DNA of 64,000 nt from Staphylococcus canis (GTDB taxonomy: Bacteria; Bacillota; Bacilli; Staphylococcales; Staphylococcaceae). Both the position numbers and the translations under genes were made by a program. The stretch is from positions 1 through 64,000 of the forward strand of contig NZ_JABANU010000013.1 of NCBI RefSeq assembly GCF_016238445.1. Reading direction: 5' to 3'. Below are positions 50,215 through 59,913 of this stretch, in pieces; within the stretch, counting starts at the first letter, position 1, and the number at the start of each line of letters is the position of its first letter. The notes beneath the pieces were generated by a model. It was not told where the DNA came from and made no database searches. It was given only the letters and a program-made list of their open reading frames with translations.

Positions 50215-50259
50215 CAAGTGTCTGAATGGGAAATTGACCAGTATATGAAACAATACTAA
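50215..50259 (+). repeat. attR, 45-bp core identical to attL
   Basis: Same sequence as 7481-7525. Upstream flank is phage (last common bases TAGAAC with one mismatch), downstream flank continues into a second glnA-type terminator. Confidence 0.9.
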
Positions 50260-50265
50260 TCAGAG

Positions 50266-50298
50266 AACCCTTGAAGCGTTATGCTTTGAGGGTTTTTT
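50266..50298 (+). terminator. glnA-type terminator downstream of attR
   Basis: AACCCTTGAAGC-gttat-GCTTTGAGGG with a T run. It is the counterpart of the attL terminator and would have followed glnA before integration. Confidence 0.85.
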
Positions 50299-50382
50299 AA
50301 GACTTTTGTCAATATTATCTTGTTAGGGGATTTCGAATCCTTTTACACTTGAGGTATAAAATAAGAGTTGGAGGTTTTTGAT

Positions 50383-50499
50383 ATGACAGGTCAAATGTAT
50401 TTATCATTATTTATATTAAGCTTGCCGTTACTACTATTTATTGGCAGAAAAACGCATTTTTATTACTTAGATAAAAAGAAAGAAAAGAGAGAGGACTGA
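50383..50499 (+). CDS. Possible 38-aa membrane peptide
   Basis: MTGQMYLSLFILSLPLLLFI..., ribosome site TTGGAGG. One membrane helix and a charged end (LDKKKEKRED). It stands where the 50-aa membrane gene stands in the intact prophage, so it may be a remnant or replacement of it. Confidence 0.45.
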   Translation: MTGQMYLSLFILSLPLLLFIGRKTHFYYLDKKKEKRED

Positions 50500-50559
50500 A
50501 ATTCAAGCAACAATCAATAATTATTAGATAGTGGTGTATTAGGTATAAAATAATTAAAA

Positions 50560-50856
50560 AAACAGATAGAGCAAAGGGACGTATTTCTAATTTAAGAAGA
50601 GGTGTCATAAAACGAGTAGGTACTACTTTCGACACTCTAGAAATATACAATTAGAAAAAGAAAGTGATTAATTCCTACCTGTGATAGTTAGAATATGTAT
50701 TAAAACTAAATACTGCACCCATTTGTCTAAATTATGATATTAAGCGCAGTATTTAGTACGATTAAATATTTCTATGTGTTAAAATGTCGAGTTTTACAGC
50801 TTTTTACTATTATTTGTGCTAAGTAAAACTATACACACATGTCTCTGAATGATAAA
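50560..50856 (+). pseudogene. Decayed right end of an older related prophage
   Basis: 50560-50660 matches the HTH gene of the present prophage (GGACGTATTTCTAATTTAAG against GGACGCATTTCTGACTTAAG). The following DNA matches 50040-50215 in order (AAATACTGCACCCAT; TATGTGTTAAAATGT; AGCTTTTTAC). It ends in CATGTCTCTGAATGATAAAT at about 50836, a degenerate att core. No open frame remains. Confidence 0.75.
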
Positions 50857-50936
50857 TGACTAGTAAAAAAATCATATTTTAGGTGAAAATTTAGTCAAAA
50901 AAGAAATTAGGATGAAAGTAAGCTATCTGTAAAATA

Positions 50937-51455
50937 CTACTGGAATTCGTTATTTATAATTTCAGACACTCTATTATTATATTCTTCCTGCGGTAAATCG
51001 TTAAAGTCCTTTTGTATTGTAAGTTGTTCAATTTGTTTTTGCGCCTGTTCAGACATTCCATCCACATTGAAATCTGTAGCAGGCATGCTATTTAAATCGA
51101 TACCTTGCTCTTCGTTATATTGAGCTTGTACATCTTGTTCAGGAACACCATTTTGTGACACTTGCTGATTTTGCTCTTGAGCAGGTTCGTATTGTTGAAC
51201 TTGCTGTGGTTCTTCACTTTGCTGATATTGTTCGACAGATTGTTCAGTATTTACTGTTTGTTCTTCATTTATAGCTTCAGGAGTTCTTTGTTCTTTATCC
51301 AGCTTCTTATTAACTTGTTTTTGTTCTTCTTTTTTGTATTCTTTTTTCTTTGTTTCTGCTTTAGGCTTATCTTGTTGTTCTTCACTTGTTTTTTCTTGTC
51401 CGCATGCAGCTAGTAAAATTGAACTAACAATTAAAATGGTAAATAGCTTTTCCAT
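50937..51455 (-). CDS. Low-complexity lipoprotein
   Basis: 172 aa. Signal peptide with lipobox LLAACGQ (Cys18), then a Lys/Glu/Gln-rich disordered region and a short helical C-terminal domain (MSEQAQKQIEQLTIQKDFND). Exported and lipid-anchored. Function unknown. It shares the segment GQEKxxEEQQDKPK with the neighbouring lipoprotein, so the two arose by duplication. Confidence 0.75.
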   Translation of the reverse strand: MEKLFTILIVSSILLAACGQEKTSEEQQDKPKAETKKKEYKKEEQKQVNKKLDKEQRTPEAINEEQTVNTEQSVEQYQQSEEPQQVQQYEPAQEQNQQVSQNGVPEQDVQAQYNEEQGIDLNSMPATDFNVDGMSEQAQKQIEQLTIQKDFNDLPQEEYNNRVSEIINNEFQ

Positions 51456-51519
51456 AGATATTCAACTCCTAAAATGTTTAATATAGATAATCATTCAATA
51501 TTAATGAAATCCTTAAAAA

Positions 51520-52101
51520 CTAATAATTTTGCTCATAAAATTTCAAGGCTTCATAAATTTGTTCCTCATCTTCGCCTTGGTAAGTCCCATTTTCAATCTC
51601 ATACATCGTTTGTTTTTCACCAGAAGATAAACCATCACCTGTATTTTTACGCCATTCTTGATTAGGTAAGTTCATATATTTGTTGTTAGGATCGTATTGT
51701 ACATAAGTTGATCCAGATGAAGCATAACTAGCATTAGTTTCGTTAGTGTATTGCATTTGGTCAGATTGAGTTGGTTCTCCTTGTTGATTCCAGTCTTGAT
51801 CAGTAATCTCTTTATTATTTAAGATCTTGTTATCATCTTCATAATTCATTTTTTGTTGTTGATTATAGTCATAATATTGATCTACATTTGTCGATTGTGC
51901 GTTAGGTTGTTCCTTCTCTAAATCTTGTTTAGTATTTTTTTCATTAGTAGATTTCTCTTCTTTTTTATCTATTTTTACTTGATTAGATTTTACAGTATTT
52001 CCTTCTTTAGGCTTATCTTGTTGTTCTTCATTTATTTTCTCTTGTCCACAAGCAACTAAAACGATTGAGCTAATTAACAATAAACTCAATAATTTACGCA
52101 T
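51520..52101 (-). CDS. Low-complexity lipoprotein, paralogue of the neighbour
   Basis: 193 aa. Lipobox VLVACGQ (Cys18), then a Lys/Asn/Gln-rich linker and a C-terminal part with LPNQEWRKNTGDGLSSGEKQ and a helical end (EDEEQIYEALKFYEQN). The C-terminal parts of the two paralogues differ, so only the anchor region is conserved. Function unknown. A GGGTAG/CTACCC hairpin lies just upstream (52128-52141). Confidence 0.75.
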   Translation of the reverse strand: MRKLLSLLLISSIVLVACGQEKINEEQQDKPKEGNTVKSNQVKIDKKEEKSTNEKNTKQDLEKEQPNAQSTNVDQYYDYNQQQKMNYEDDNKILNNKEITDQDWNQQGEPTQSDQMQYTNETNASYASSGSTYVQYDPNNKYMNLPNQEWRKNTGDGLSSGEKQTMYEIENGTYQGEDEEQIYEALKFYEQNY

Positions 52102-52604
52102 AAAAATCCCCCTTTATTTAAAAGAAAGGGTAGTGCTACCCTTAAAGTTATAAATTATCAATTCTCTTTCTTACCTTATCTACATCATAAATATGAATTA
52201 AATTTTAAATCGAATACTAAACAAATTGTTATACTTTTTAAGATTATGATTAGAAAAATACGAGTAACATTTAAAATTATTATACATTAATTCATTATAA
52301 AAGTGATACTTAATTTGAGATTATTAATAGTTTATTAGAAATGGGGATATATGATCAGTTTTAATTTGTAATGCATCAAGTCAATAGGGGAAGTAATATT
52401 TGTTGCTTTTATTTGATATTACGATTCATATAATAGTGCTATCAATATATATTAATGGGACAAGCTATTTCAATAGGTACTTGATAGGTACTTGTTAAGA
52501 ATAAATTAAGGTGAAATGATAACATTTAGATTCTCAATGAAAAGGAGTAGCGCAAATATATGTTCATGCGCTACTCCACTAAATTTTTTGTAAAGAAACT
52601 TATT
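52102..52604. other. AT-rich intergenic region
   Basis: No gene is visible. A hairpin lies at 52128-52141, a short direct repeat ATAGGTACTTG at about 52473-52496, and a leftward terminator at 52541-52578 (GGAGTAGCGC/GCGCTACTCC). Confidence 0.6.
52541..52578 (-). terminator. Terminator of the 67-aa membrane gene
   Basis: GGAGTAGCGC (52544-52553) and GCGCTACTCC (52568-52577) are perfect arms; T residues follow on the minus strand. Confidence 0.8.
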
Positions 52605-52808
52605 TCATTCCGTATGTTTATTTTTATCTCCGCTATCATTTCGCTTTAAAACAACTTGAATAATAAAGCCTCCTAAAATCCCTAATAATACCCCGATAAA
52701 AGCTCCAGCAATCAGAGGGAAATTAAAAACGGTTTGTAGAATAATACCAATAACAATGGCAAATATAATGACGAATAGGGAGAGACGATTTTCTTTTAAT
52801 GTTTTCAC
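52605..52808 (-). CDS. Small two-helix membrane protein
   Basis: 67 aa: LSLFVIIFAIVIGIILQTVF and IAGAFIGVLLGILGGFIIQVV are membrane segments, the second Gly-rich; the tail is charged (KRNDSGDKNKHTE). Function unknown. Divergent from the nuclease gene. Confidence 0.65.
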   Translation of the reverse strand: MKTLKENRLSLFVIIFAIVIGIILQTVFNFPLIAGAFIGVLLGILGGFIIQVVLKRNDSGDKNKHTE

Positions 52809-52948
52809 GTTTAATCAACTCCTATTTTAAGTATAGCATGTATTGAGTTATTGTACTGTAGTAGCTATCATTTTATCTTATTGTGAACTATTGACCATTT
52901 TCTTAAAATTGATTATGATGAATCAGAATAAAAGTAAAAGGTGAGTAT

Positions 52949-53455
52949 ATGAAAAAAGTATCTAGTATTGTAATTCTTGGTGTTGTCATTGCAATTGTAT
53001 TAATATTTCAATTTATAAATCATGATGGTCCATTTAAGGACACAGGTAATAGTAAACAAGATAATACATATTTGGTAAAACGTGTAGTTGACGGTGATAC
53101 GATTGTGATAGATAAAGATGGAGAGGATGAAAAGGTGCGTTTGATTGGAGTAGATACACCTGAAACTGTCAAACCGAATACGCCAGTCCAACCATACGGT
53201 AAAGCCGCTTCCAATTTTACTAAGAAACATTTAACGAATCAACGTGTAAGATTAGAGTATGATCGTGAGGAAAAAGATAAATATGGACGTACTTTAGCAT
53301 ACGTTTGGTTAGGTGATGATATGTTTAATGTAATGCTTGCTGAAGAAGGCTTAGCACGTGCTAAATTTTATCCACCTAATGATAAATATCGTATTTTAAT
53401 CGAACAAGCACAGAAAAAAGCGCAAAAGCAACAACTGAATATATGGGAACGTTAA
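52949..53455 (+). CDS. nuc: Chromosomal thermonuclease-family nuclease, membrane-anchored
   Basis: 168 aa. An N-terminal membrane helix (~5-22, IVILGVVIAIVLIFQF), then the staphylococcal nuclease fold: RVVDGDTIVI, VRLIGVDTPET (Arg and Glu of the active site) and YGRTLAYVWLG (second Arg). It cleaves DNA and RNA with calcium at the cell surface. It is homologous to the prophage nuclease at 9813 but lacks the Excalibur domain. Confidence 0.9.
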   Translation: MKKVSSIVILGVVIAIVLIFQFINHDGPFKDTGNSKQDNTYLVKRVVDGDTIVIDKDGEDEKVRLIGVDTPETVKPNTPVQPYGKAASNFTKKHLTNQRVRLEYDREEKDKYGRTLAYVWLGDDMFNVMLAEEGLARAKFYPPNDKYRILIEQAQKKAQKQQLNIWER

Positions 53456-53461
53456 ATTGAA

Positions 53462-53507
53462 AATAGAGGTTAGACATAAGCCATGAACTATATGTCTAAC
53501 CTCTATT
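53462..53507. terminator. Bidirectional terminator between nuclease and sar-type gene
   Basis: AATAGAGGTTAGACATA pairs with TATGTCTAACCTCTATT, a perfect 17-bp stem. Confidence 0.85.
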
Positions 53508-53564
53508 CGTACTAATAAAATATGACTATCACAATAACTTAATGATAATGGACAAGGCAACCTT

Positions 53565-53936
53565 CTAGTCATTAGAATTTAAAGTGCTACGTTGAATTTC
53601 GTCAAATCCTTCTAGTATTTCATCAATTTCTTTAGCTTGTGCATCAGTAATTGTGATAAAAACTTTACGTTCATCTTCAGTTGAACGCTCTTTACCGATA
53701 ATTTTTCTTTCGGTTAATGTTGTTAAAGATTTATGAATCTCCATTAAACTGAAATTAATTGATTGTTTGATTTTATGTAATGGAATACGTCTACTATTCG
53801 TATTTTTGAGATGATATATAAATAAGATATCATTGAGTTTAAGATTAAATTGTTTTTTTAATGAGCTGATAATTTTCTTACGATTTGCCTCATAGAAAAA
53901 AATTGACTCTGTATTTAATTCTTGTTTTCGACTCAT
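53565..53936 (-). CDS. SarA/MarR-family winged-helix regulator
   Basis: 123 aa. The Sar-type pattern includes LKLNDILFIYHL, the recognition region SLMEIHKSLTTLTERKIIGKERS and the wing TEDERKVFITITDAQ with the DER motif. Sar proteins bind AT-rich DNA as dimers and control virulence and autolysis genes. Which Sar paralogue this is cannot be told. Confidence 0.8.
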   Translation of the reverse strand: MSRKQELNTESIFFYEANRKKIISSLKKQFNLKLNDILFIYHLKNTNSRRIPLHKIKQSINFSLMEIHKSLTTLTERKIIGKERSTEDERKVFITITDAQAKEIDEILEGFDEIQRSTLNSND

Positions 53937-54268
53937 AGTTTCACTCCTTCTCTTTATATTTGTTACTACGCCTTATATTATATTAAATTTTTTATACTTT
54001 TGAAAGAAAAAATCTTTGAAGTCATAAAAAGTACAAATTAATTTTTAAATATATATACATAACGCTAGAATGTAAGTAAAATTTTAGTGCAATCATAAAG
54101 TTATTAGGATAAACCACTATAATTATACAATAATGTCAAATTTCAACCAAAGAAAATTATATAGTTAAAGGCATAGTGTAATTTTTTAAACGGTCTTTTA
54201 CTTTAACAAAATGAATAGAATATGTGTAATATGTAAATTTACGAGAATTCGACACACTTGTATAAGCA

Positions 54269-54297
54269 TTGAAAAATTTTATTACATCCACTATAAT
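54269..54297 (+). promoter_or_regulatory. Consensus promoter of the 192-aa gene
   Basis: TTGAAA (54269-54274), 17-bp spacer, TATAAT (54292-54297). Confidence 0.75.
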
Positions 54298-54305
54298 AAC
54301 AAAGG

Positions 54306-54319
54306 TGTAAGCGTTTTCT
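54306..54319 (+). promoter_or_regulatory. cre-like site (CcpA)
   Basis: TGTAAGCGTTTTCT matches TGNAANCGNTNNCA at all fixed positions except the last. Its place just after the transcription start would give roadblock repression by CcpA. Confidence 0.45.
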
Positions 54320-54335
54320 AAAGTGTGGTGAATTT

Positions 54336-54914
54336 ATGGAAGATCAAAAAGTTAGAGAAGATTTGAATAGCTTAGTGAATAGATTAATTAAGCAGATTCC
54401 AGATTATTTTAAATTTCACGGTGATACAGCTACAGAATTATTTTTAAGTGATGAACTTAAATTAAATATACCTGTTGATATCTGTATACGAAGAAATCAT
54501 ATGTATGAACTGGTAAAAACAATCGGGACTCATTTTGATATTTTTATGATTAATGAAAATGATGAAGTGCAAGTATATTCTCATGAATTGGCTAATGCTA
54601 TAAAAGCATTAATAGTTGAGAAAAACGGTGTTCGTATTATGAATATTGTTATTTATGACGTTGATCAAGATGATTGGTTGTTTAGGCTTAATCATGATAT
54701 CCGAATGCCTGAAAAACAAATATTTTTACATTCAACAACATGGGGTGTTGATTATATTAAGCCGGAAATTCTTTTAATGTATGCGCTTAAAAAGCCAATT
54801 AATCCTAAAAATATTGAGTTTTACAGACTACTAATAGATAAAATGAGTTATTTTCAATATGTGATTTTGAAAACAGTAGTTGGTGAAGAAAATTTAAATC
54901 AAATCGTTAATTAA
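54336..54914 (+). CDS. Conserved protein, possibly nucleotidyltransferase-like
   Basis: 192 aa, soluble. The middle (LNIPVDICIRRNHMYELVK ... IVIYDVDQDDWLFRLN) and the segment WGVDYIKPEILLMYALKKP loosely recall small nucleotidyltransferase proteins in which a 'PEI-LL-KA' helix follows the catalytic domain. The catalytic GS motif is not evident. I would call it hypothetical; the nucleotidyltransferase idea is weak. Confidence 0.55.
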   Translation: MEDQKVREDLNSLVNRLIKQIPDYFKFHGDTATELFLSDELKLNIPVDICIRRNHMYELVKTIGTHFDIFMINENDEVQVYSHELANAIKALIVEKNGVRIMNIVIYDVDQDDWLFRLNHDIRMPEKQIFLHSTTWGVDYIKPEILLMYALKKPINPKNIEFYRLLIDKMSYFQYVILKTVVGEENLNQIVN

Positions 54915-54970
54915 AGAGGTTATGACTTAAAACTGATAAGTTATTTTATTAGCAGTAAGTCGTAACCTCT
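54915..54970. terminator. Convergent terminator
   Basis: AGAGGTTATGACTTA pairs with TAAGTCGTAACCTCT (one mismatch) between the 192-aa gene and the leftward aspartokinase gene. Confidence 0.8.
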
Positions 54971-54980
54971 GTATTAATTT

Positions 54981-56333
54981 TTAATCATTATAAAAATTTT
55001 GATAACATGCTTTTACAGCTTTTTGAGCATCAGCATTTGAAATACCAAACATCATAGAGATTTCTGATGAACCTTGGTTTATCATTTTCAGGTTAATATT
55101 GGCTTCAGCTAAGGCACTAGTCACTTTATTAGCAGTACCGATGGCGGCACTCATCCCTTCACCAACAACCATTAAAATTGCGAGATCATGTTCGATATTT
55201 AATTCGTCTATCTCACATTCACGGCGAATGGCTTCGAGTACTTTTTGTTCTTTACCTTTAATCTGTGCACTACGCATAATAATACTAATGTTATCGATAC
55301 CTGAAGGCATATGATCAAATGATATATTATGTTCAGCAAGAATGTTCAAAATTTTAACGGTAAATCCTACTTCTCTATTCATTAAATACTTTTTAATATT
55401 AATACTTGTAAACCCTTCATCACAACTAATTCCTGTCATGACTTTTTGTGGATCTATTTGACGGTCATATACAATGAACGTACCAGGATCAGAAGGTCTA
55501 TTTGTATTTTTAATGACTACTGGAATTCGATAGTGATAGAGCGGTTGGAGCGCCTCATCATGAAATACACCAAATCCTGCATAAGATAATTCACGCATTT
55601 CGCGATATGTAATTTCACTAATGATTTCAGGTCGATTAATAATTTTAGGGTTAGCACGATAAATGCCCGATACGTCTGTGAAATTTTCGTACAATTGTGC
55701 TTTTACACCACGAGCTACGATAGCTCCAGTAATATCAGACCCACCTCTAGGGAATGTTACAATGTGTCCTTCTTCCGAATAACCGAAAAAACCTGGAATG
55801 ATAATTTTCTCATCGTAACGTGTTAACTCATAAATTTTATCGTAACTTGATTCGAGTATTTGAGCATTACCAGGTTCATTGCTTACAATAATCCCTGCTT
55901 CTTTCGGTGATAAATAGAGTGTTTTAATCCCTATACTATTATTATATGCAGCGATAATTTGCGCATTAAAATTTTCCCCTGATGATTTTAATGCATCGAG
56001 TAAACGTTCAGGCTGATTTTTTAAAGTATTAATCAGATGTTCTAAAGTTTCGTCAATTTCAGTTATAATTTGTGTATCAATATGAAGTTCATTAACTATT
56101 TCTTCAAAGCGCTCAAGTATTTCTCCTTTTTTATGTGTATAATCAAGGTTATTGATTACTTTTTCATAAAGACGAATTAATAAATCGGTTGTCTTGGTAT
56201 CTTGATCATGGCGTTTACCAGGTGCAGATACGACGATAATACGTCTTTCTGAGTCCTCATTCACAATATCGAGTACTTTTTTAATTTGTGATGCAGTAGC
56301 TACTGAACTACCACCAAATTTTGAAACTTTCAT
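54981..56333 (-). CDS. thrA: Aspartokinase
   Basis: 450 aa. The kinase domain has KFGGSSVA at the start, PGFFGYSEEGHIVTFPRGGSD and the FTDVSGIYRANPKI segment. Two ACT domains fill ~300-450. It phosphorylates aspartate, the first step to lysine, threonine and methionine. It lies divergently from hom-thrC-thrB, so this is probably the threonine-linked isoenzyme, called thrA in staphylococci; lysC is an alternative name. Confidence 0.9.
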   Translation of the reverse strand: MKVSKFGGSSVATASQIKKVLDIVNEDSERRIIVVSAPGKRHDQDTKTTDLLIRLYEKVINNLDYTHKKGEILERFEEIVNELHIDTQIITEIDETLEHLINTLKNQPERLLDALKSSGENFNAQIIAAYNNSIGIKTLYLSPKEAGIIVSNEPGNAQILESSYDKIYELTRYDEKIIIPGFFGYSEEGHIVTFPRGGSDITGAIVARGVKAQLYENFTDVSGIYRANPKIINRPEIISEITYREMRELSYAGFGVFHDEALQPLYHYRIPVVIKNTNRPSDPGTFIVYDRQIDPQKVMTGISCDEGFTSINIKKYLMNREVGFTVKILNILAEHNISFDHMPSGIDNISIIMRSAQIKGKEQKVLEAIRRECEIDELNIEHDLAILMVVGEGMSAAIGTANKVTSALAEANINLKMINQGSSEISMMFGISNADAQKAVKACYQNFYND

Positions 56334-56447
56334 TAATATGACAACCTTTCTGTAATTAAAATATAGCTATTTTGTTTTGTTCTAAATAATGGTAATATAG
56401 AATTACCTTTTCTAAATTTTTAGAACTTTACAAACTTTACGAATGAA

Positions 56448-56475
56448 TTCATACTAAACCATATTTATGTATAAT
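56448..56475 (+). promoter_or_regulatory. hom operon promoter
   Basis: TTCATA (56448-56453), 16-bp spacer, TATAAT (56470-56475), about 45 nt before the hom start. No T-box leader is seen. Confidence 0.6.
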
Positions 56476-56523
56476 TCAATATGAGTTTGAAAATTTATTA
56501 GATTTTATCGGAGGGGTTGAATA

Positions 56524-57813
56524 ATGAGAGCGCTCAACATAGCATTACTCGGACTTGGTACTGTAGGGTCAGGAGTAGTTAAAATTATTGAAGAGAATCA
56601 CCAACAAATCAAGGATACCATCCAAAAAGACATTCAAATTAAACATATTTTAGTTAGAGATAAAACTAAAAAAAGACCTTTAAATATTTCTAAATATCAC
56701 TTAACAGAAAATATTGACGATATTCTGAATGATGAGGAAGTTGATATTGTCATTGAAGTAATGGGAGGTATTGAACCTACAGTTGATTGGCTGAAGGCTT
56801 CGTTATCTCAAAGAAAGCATGTCATCACGGCGAATAAAGATTTACTTGCTGTTCATTTAAGAGTTCTTGAAGATTTAGCAGAAGAAAACGGAGTAGCATT
56901 AAAGTATGAAGCGAGTGTAGCGGGTGGTATTCCAATAGTCAATGCTATTAATAATGGATTAAATGCCAACAATATTAGCAAGTTTATGGGTATTTTTAAT
57001 GGCACATCTAATTTTATTTTGACAAAGATGACAGAAGAAGGTTCATCTTATGAGTCGGCTTTACAAGAAGCTCAAGATTTAGGGTTTGCTGAAGCAGATC
57101 CTACAGATGATGTAGAAGGTATTGATGCAGCACGTAAAGTGGTTATTACATCGTATTTAAGCTTTAACCAAGTGATTAAATTAAGTGATGTGACTACTCA
57201 AGGCATCTCCAATGTTTCACCAGAAGATATAGATGTAGCCAAAAAACTAGGATACAAAATTAAATTAATTGGTAAAGGGTTATACCAGAATGGACAAGTT
57301 CAAGCATCAGTTCAACCTACCTTAGTAGCCCAAAGTCATCAGTTAGCTTCAGTAGAAAATGAATATAATGCGATTTATGTTGTAGGGGATGCTGTAGGAG
57401 AGACAATGTTTTATGGTAAAGGAGCAGGTAGTTTGGCAACAGGTTCAGCGGTTGTCAGTGATTTATTAAATGTATCATTACAATTTGAGTCTAATCTACA
57501 TACATTGCCACCTCATTTTGAATTAAAGACTGAAGCAACAAAAGAAATGATGGATGATCAAGATACAATAGTTATTAAAGAAAAAGAAAGTTTTTATGTT
57601 GTGGTATCAAGCGAAAATACTACACAAAAACAATTAGAAACAGATATTAAAAAGGTTTTACCAGTCCATAAATCATTAGATGTTCATGAAATAGCCACTG
57701 ATCAATATGCATGTTTAATACAAGGGATTGGAGAAGAAGCTTCTATAGCGTCACTTTTAACATCATTAACAGATGTAAAAGTTCAAAAAATATATCCAGT
57801 AGAAGGGGTTTAA
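56524..57813 (+). CDS. hom: Homoserine dehydrogenase
   Basis: 429 aa. NAD(P)-binding GLGTVGSGV (~10), the [10 protein letters not shown] motif, the catalytic ITANKDLLA region and [14 protein letters not shown] with [20 protein letters not shown]-terminal ACT domain (~350-429) allows threonine feedback. It reduces aspartate semialdehyde to homoserine. First gene of hom-thrC-thrB; GGAGGGG ribosome site. Confidence 0.95.
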   Translation: MRALNIALLGLGTVGSGVVKIIEENHQQIKDTIQKDIQIKHILVRDKTKKRPLNISKYHLTENIDDILNDEEVDIVIEVMGGIEPTVDWLKASLSQRKHVITANKDLLAVHLRVLEDLAEENGVALKYEASVAGGIPIVNAINNGLNANNISKFMGIFNGTSNFILTKMTEEGSSYESALQEAQDLGFAEADPTDDVEGIDAARKVVITSYLSFNQVIKLSDVTTQGISNVSPEDIDVAKKLGYKIKLIGKGLYQNGQVQASVQPTLVAQSHQLASVENEYNAIYVVGDAVGETMFYGKGAGSLATGSAVVSDLLNVSLQFESNLHTLPPHFELKTEATKEMMDDQDTIVIKEKESFYVVVSSENTTQKQLETDIKKVLPVHKSLDVHEIATDQYACLIQGIGEEASIASLLTSLTDVKVQKIYPVEGV

Positions 57814-57817
57814 TCAT

Positions 57818-58882
57818 ATGAAGTTATGGAAAGGATTAGTTCAAGAATATCAAGCGTTTTTGCCAGTAAATGAGGACTCACCTCATGTTTCACTCAATGA
57901 AGGACATACACCACTTATTCATTGTCCGACGATGTCAGAAAAACTTGGCATTGAATTATATGTTAAGTATGAAGGTGCAAATCCAACCGGTTCGTTTAAA
58001 GATAGAGGTATGGTAATGGCAGTAACGAAAGCTAAAGAAGCGGGTAAAAAGATTGTGATTTGTGCATCAACTGGTAATACATCCGCTTCAGCAGCTGCAT
58101 ATGCTGCTCGAGCAGGTATGAAAGCTATTGTCGTGATTCCGGAAGGTAAAATAGCACTCGGTAAACTGTCACAAGCAGTCATGTATGGTGCTGAAATCGT
58201 CTCAATCGAAGGAAACTTTGATGAAGCGTTAGAAATTGTTAAGGAAGTCGCAAAAGAAGGAGAAATAGAGCTCGTGAACTCAGTCAACCCTTACCGTATT
58301 GAAGGGCAAAAGACTGGTGCATTTGAAGTTGTTGAACAGCTTGATGGACAAGCACCTGATATCTTAGCTATTCCTGTAGGCAATGCTGGGAACATTACGG
58401 CTTATTGGAAAGGGTTTAAAGAGTACCATGACAAACATAATAGCGGTCTACCACAAATGTATGGTTTCCAAGCAGAAGGTGCATCTCCTATAGTTCAAAA
58501 TAAAGTGGTAAAAAATCCTGAAACTGTAGCAACGGCTATTCGTATTGGCAACCCAGCAAGTTGGAAAAATGCAGTCAATGCAATAGATACATCAAATGGA
58601 TTAATCGATGCGGTAACAGATGAAGAAATATTAGAAGCATATCAATTAATGACTTCAAATGAGGGGATTTTTAGTGAGCCCGCGAGTAATGCATCCATTG
58701 CAGGATTGATCAAATTGCATAGAGCAGGCAAATTAAAACAAGGTCAAAAAGTAGTGGCTGTATTAACAGGAAATGGATTAAAAGATCCTGACACAGCGAT
58801 TAGCTTATTAGAAAATCCTATTCAAGCTTTACCAAGCGATAAGAAACGTATCATTGAATATATTAAGGATGCATTGAAATGA
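57818..58882 (+). CDS. thrC: Threonine synthase
   Basis: 354 aa, fold-type II PLP enzyme. The PLP lysine is in [11 protein letters not shown] (~55), the phosphate loop in [14 protein letters not shown], and the C-terminal [10 protein letters not shown] is typical. Converts O-phosphohomoserine to threonine. 4 nt after hom and overlapping thrB by 4 nt. Confidence 0.95.
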   Translation: MKLWKGLVQEYQAFLPVNEDSPHVSLNEGHTPLIHCPTMSEKLGIELYVKYEGANPTGSFKDRGMVMAVTKAKEAGKKIVICASTGNTSASAAAYAARAGMKAIVVIPEGKIALGKLSQAVMYGAEIVSIEGNFDEALEIVKEVAKEGEIELVNSVNPYRIEGQKTGAFEVVEQLDGQAPDILAIPVGNAGNITAYWKGFKEYHDKHNSGLPQMYGFQAEGASPIVQNKVVKNPETVATAIRIGNPASWKNAVNAIDTSNGLIDAVTDEEILEAYQLMTSNEGIFSEPASNASIAGLIKLHRAGKLKQGQKVVAVLTGNGLKDPDTAISLLENPIQALPSDKKRIIEYIKDALK

Positions 58883-59799
58883 CACAATCACGGTTAAAAT
58901 TAAAAGTACCTGCTTCAACAGCCAATTTAGGAACAGGATTTGACTCTATCGGCATGGCATTTAATAAGTTCCTATATTTAGATGTGAGTCTTTCATCAGG
59001 AGGTGAATGGCAATTTCAACATGACGGAGTACATTTACAAAATTTACCTACCGATAAGACGCATTACATTTATCAAATTGCTCAAAAAGTAGCTGAGAAA
59101 TATCAAGTCACTTTGCCATCTTTATCAGTAAAAATGTATAGTGAAATTCCTATGGCAAGAGGTCTTGGTTCCTCTGCTTCTGCACTTGTCGCAGCGTTAT
59201 ATATTGCTAACTACTTTGGAGATATTGAATTGTCTAAGTATGAGTTGCTTCAACTCGCTTCTGAATTTGAAGGACATCCCGATAATGTAGCGCCTACAAT
59301 TTATGGAGGATTAGTCGTTGGATTTTATGATAATGAGAGTCAACAAACAGATGTTGTACATTTAGACGTACCTGATGTGGACTTTATTGTGACAATTCCA
59401 GAATATGAACTTGAAACTGAAAAAGCACGAAGCGTGTTACCAGAAAAACTAAATCATAAAGATGCTGTTAGATATAGTGCGATTAGTAGTACAATGATAG
59501 GAGCATTTGCACAGCATAATTATGTATTGGCTGGCAAGATGATGGAAAGAGATGGTTTTCATGAACCTTATAGACAACATTTAGTCCGTGATTTTGAAGA
59601 AGTGAAGTCAATCGCTCATCAATATGAAGCGTATGCAACAGTTTTATCAGGGGCAGGACCAACGATGATGACTATGATCAAAAAAGAGCAAAGCGGGGCA
59701 CTGGTAAGAGCATTAAGAGAAAAGATTACTGATTGCCATTCAGAGCTTGTGACAGTCAATGCTGCAGGTGTAGAGATGATTACAAATCACAATTTTTAA
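58879..59799 (+). CDS. thrB: Homoserine kinase
   Basis: 306 aa GHMP kinase. N-terminal [22 protein letters not shown] loop [17 protein letters not shown] (~90) and the C-terminal LSGAGPTMM motif. It phosphorylates homoserine for ThrC. Last gene of the operon, followed by a terminator. Confidence 0.95.
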   Translation: MTQSRLKLKVPASTANLGTGFDSIGMAFNKFLYLDVSLSSGGEWQFQHDGVHLQNLPTDKTHYIYQIAQKVAEKYQVTLPSLSVKMYSEIPMARGLGSSASALVAALYIANYFGDIELSKYELLQLASEFEGHPDNVAPTIYGGLVVGFYDNESQQTDVVHLDVPDVDFIVTIPEYELETEKARSVLPEKLNHKDAVRYSAISSTMIGAFAQHNYVLAGKMMERDGFHEPYRQHLVRDFEEVKSIAHQYEAYATVLSGAGPTMMTMIKKEQSGALVRALREKITDCHSELVTVNAAGVEMITNHNF

Positions 59800-59802
59800 G
59801 AA

Positions 59803-59847
59803 ATAAAAGCACTTTAGTTATAGTTTTAGCTAAAAGTGCTTTTATTA
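59803..59847 (+). terminator. hom-thrCB terminator
   Basis: ATAAAAGCACTTTAG pairs with CTAAAAGTGCTTTTAT around a 12-nt loop. Confidence 0.85.
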
Positions 59848-59913
59848 ATGTTAGCATTATCACATTGAGAAGGTGTAATATAATAAATAATATAAGGAAA
59901 AAGGAGATTAATC

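Larger units (their letters stand above)
7481..50259 (+). mobile_element. Complete siphovirus prophage in the 3' end of glnA
   Basis: Bounded by the attL and attR repeats, with integrase beside attL. It carries lysogeny, early, replication, packaging, head, tail and lysis modules in the standard order of staphylococcal siphoviruses. No structural module is missing. The only interruption, in the tape measure gene, is explained by a group I intron, so the phage may be inducible. Cargo regions are 8900-11500 (leftward), 13480-14600, 17790-18272, 25900-26600 (hicAB) and 47200-50000. Confidence 0.95.
53937..54335. other. AT-rich intergenic region with rightward promoter
   Basis: No gene seen. It holds the likely promoter of the sar-type gene on the left and the promoter/cre-like site of the 192-aa gene on the right. 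Confidence 0.6.

Noticed and set aside
7481-50259. CRISPR array
   Set aside because: Direct repeats were found, but none alternate regularly with unique spacers of constant length.
7481-50259. tRNA genes in the prophage
   Set aside because: No cloverleaf with a GGTTCRA-type T-loop was seen in the gaps.
56334-56523. T-box leader before hom
   Set aside because: The gap is too short, and no T-box core sequence or leader terminator is visible.
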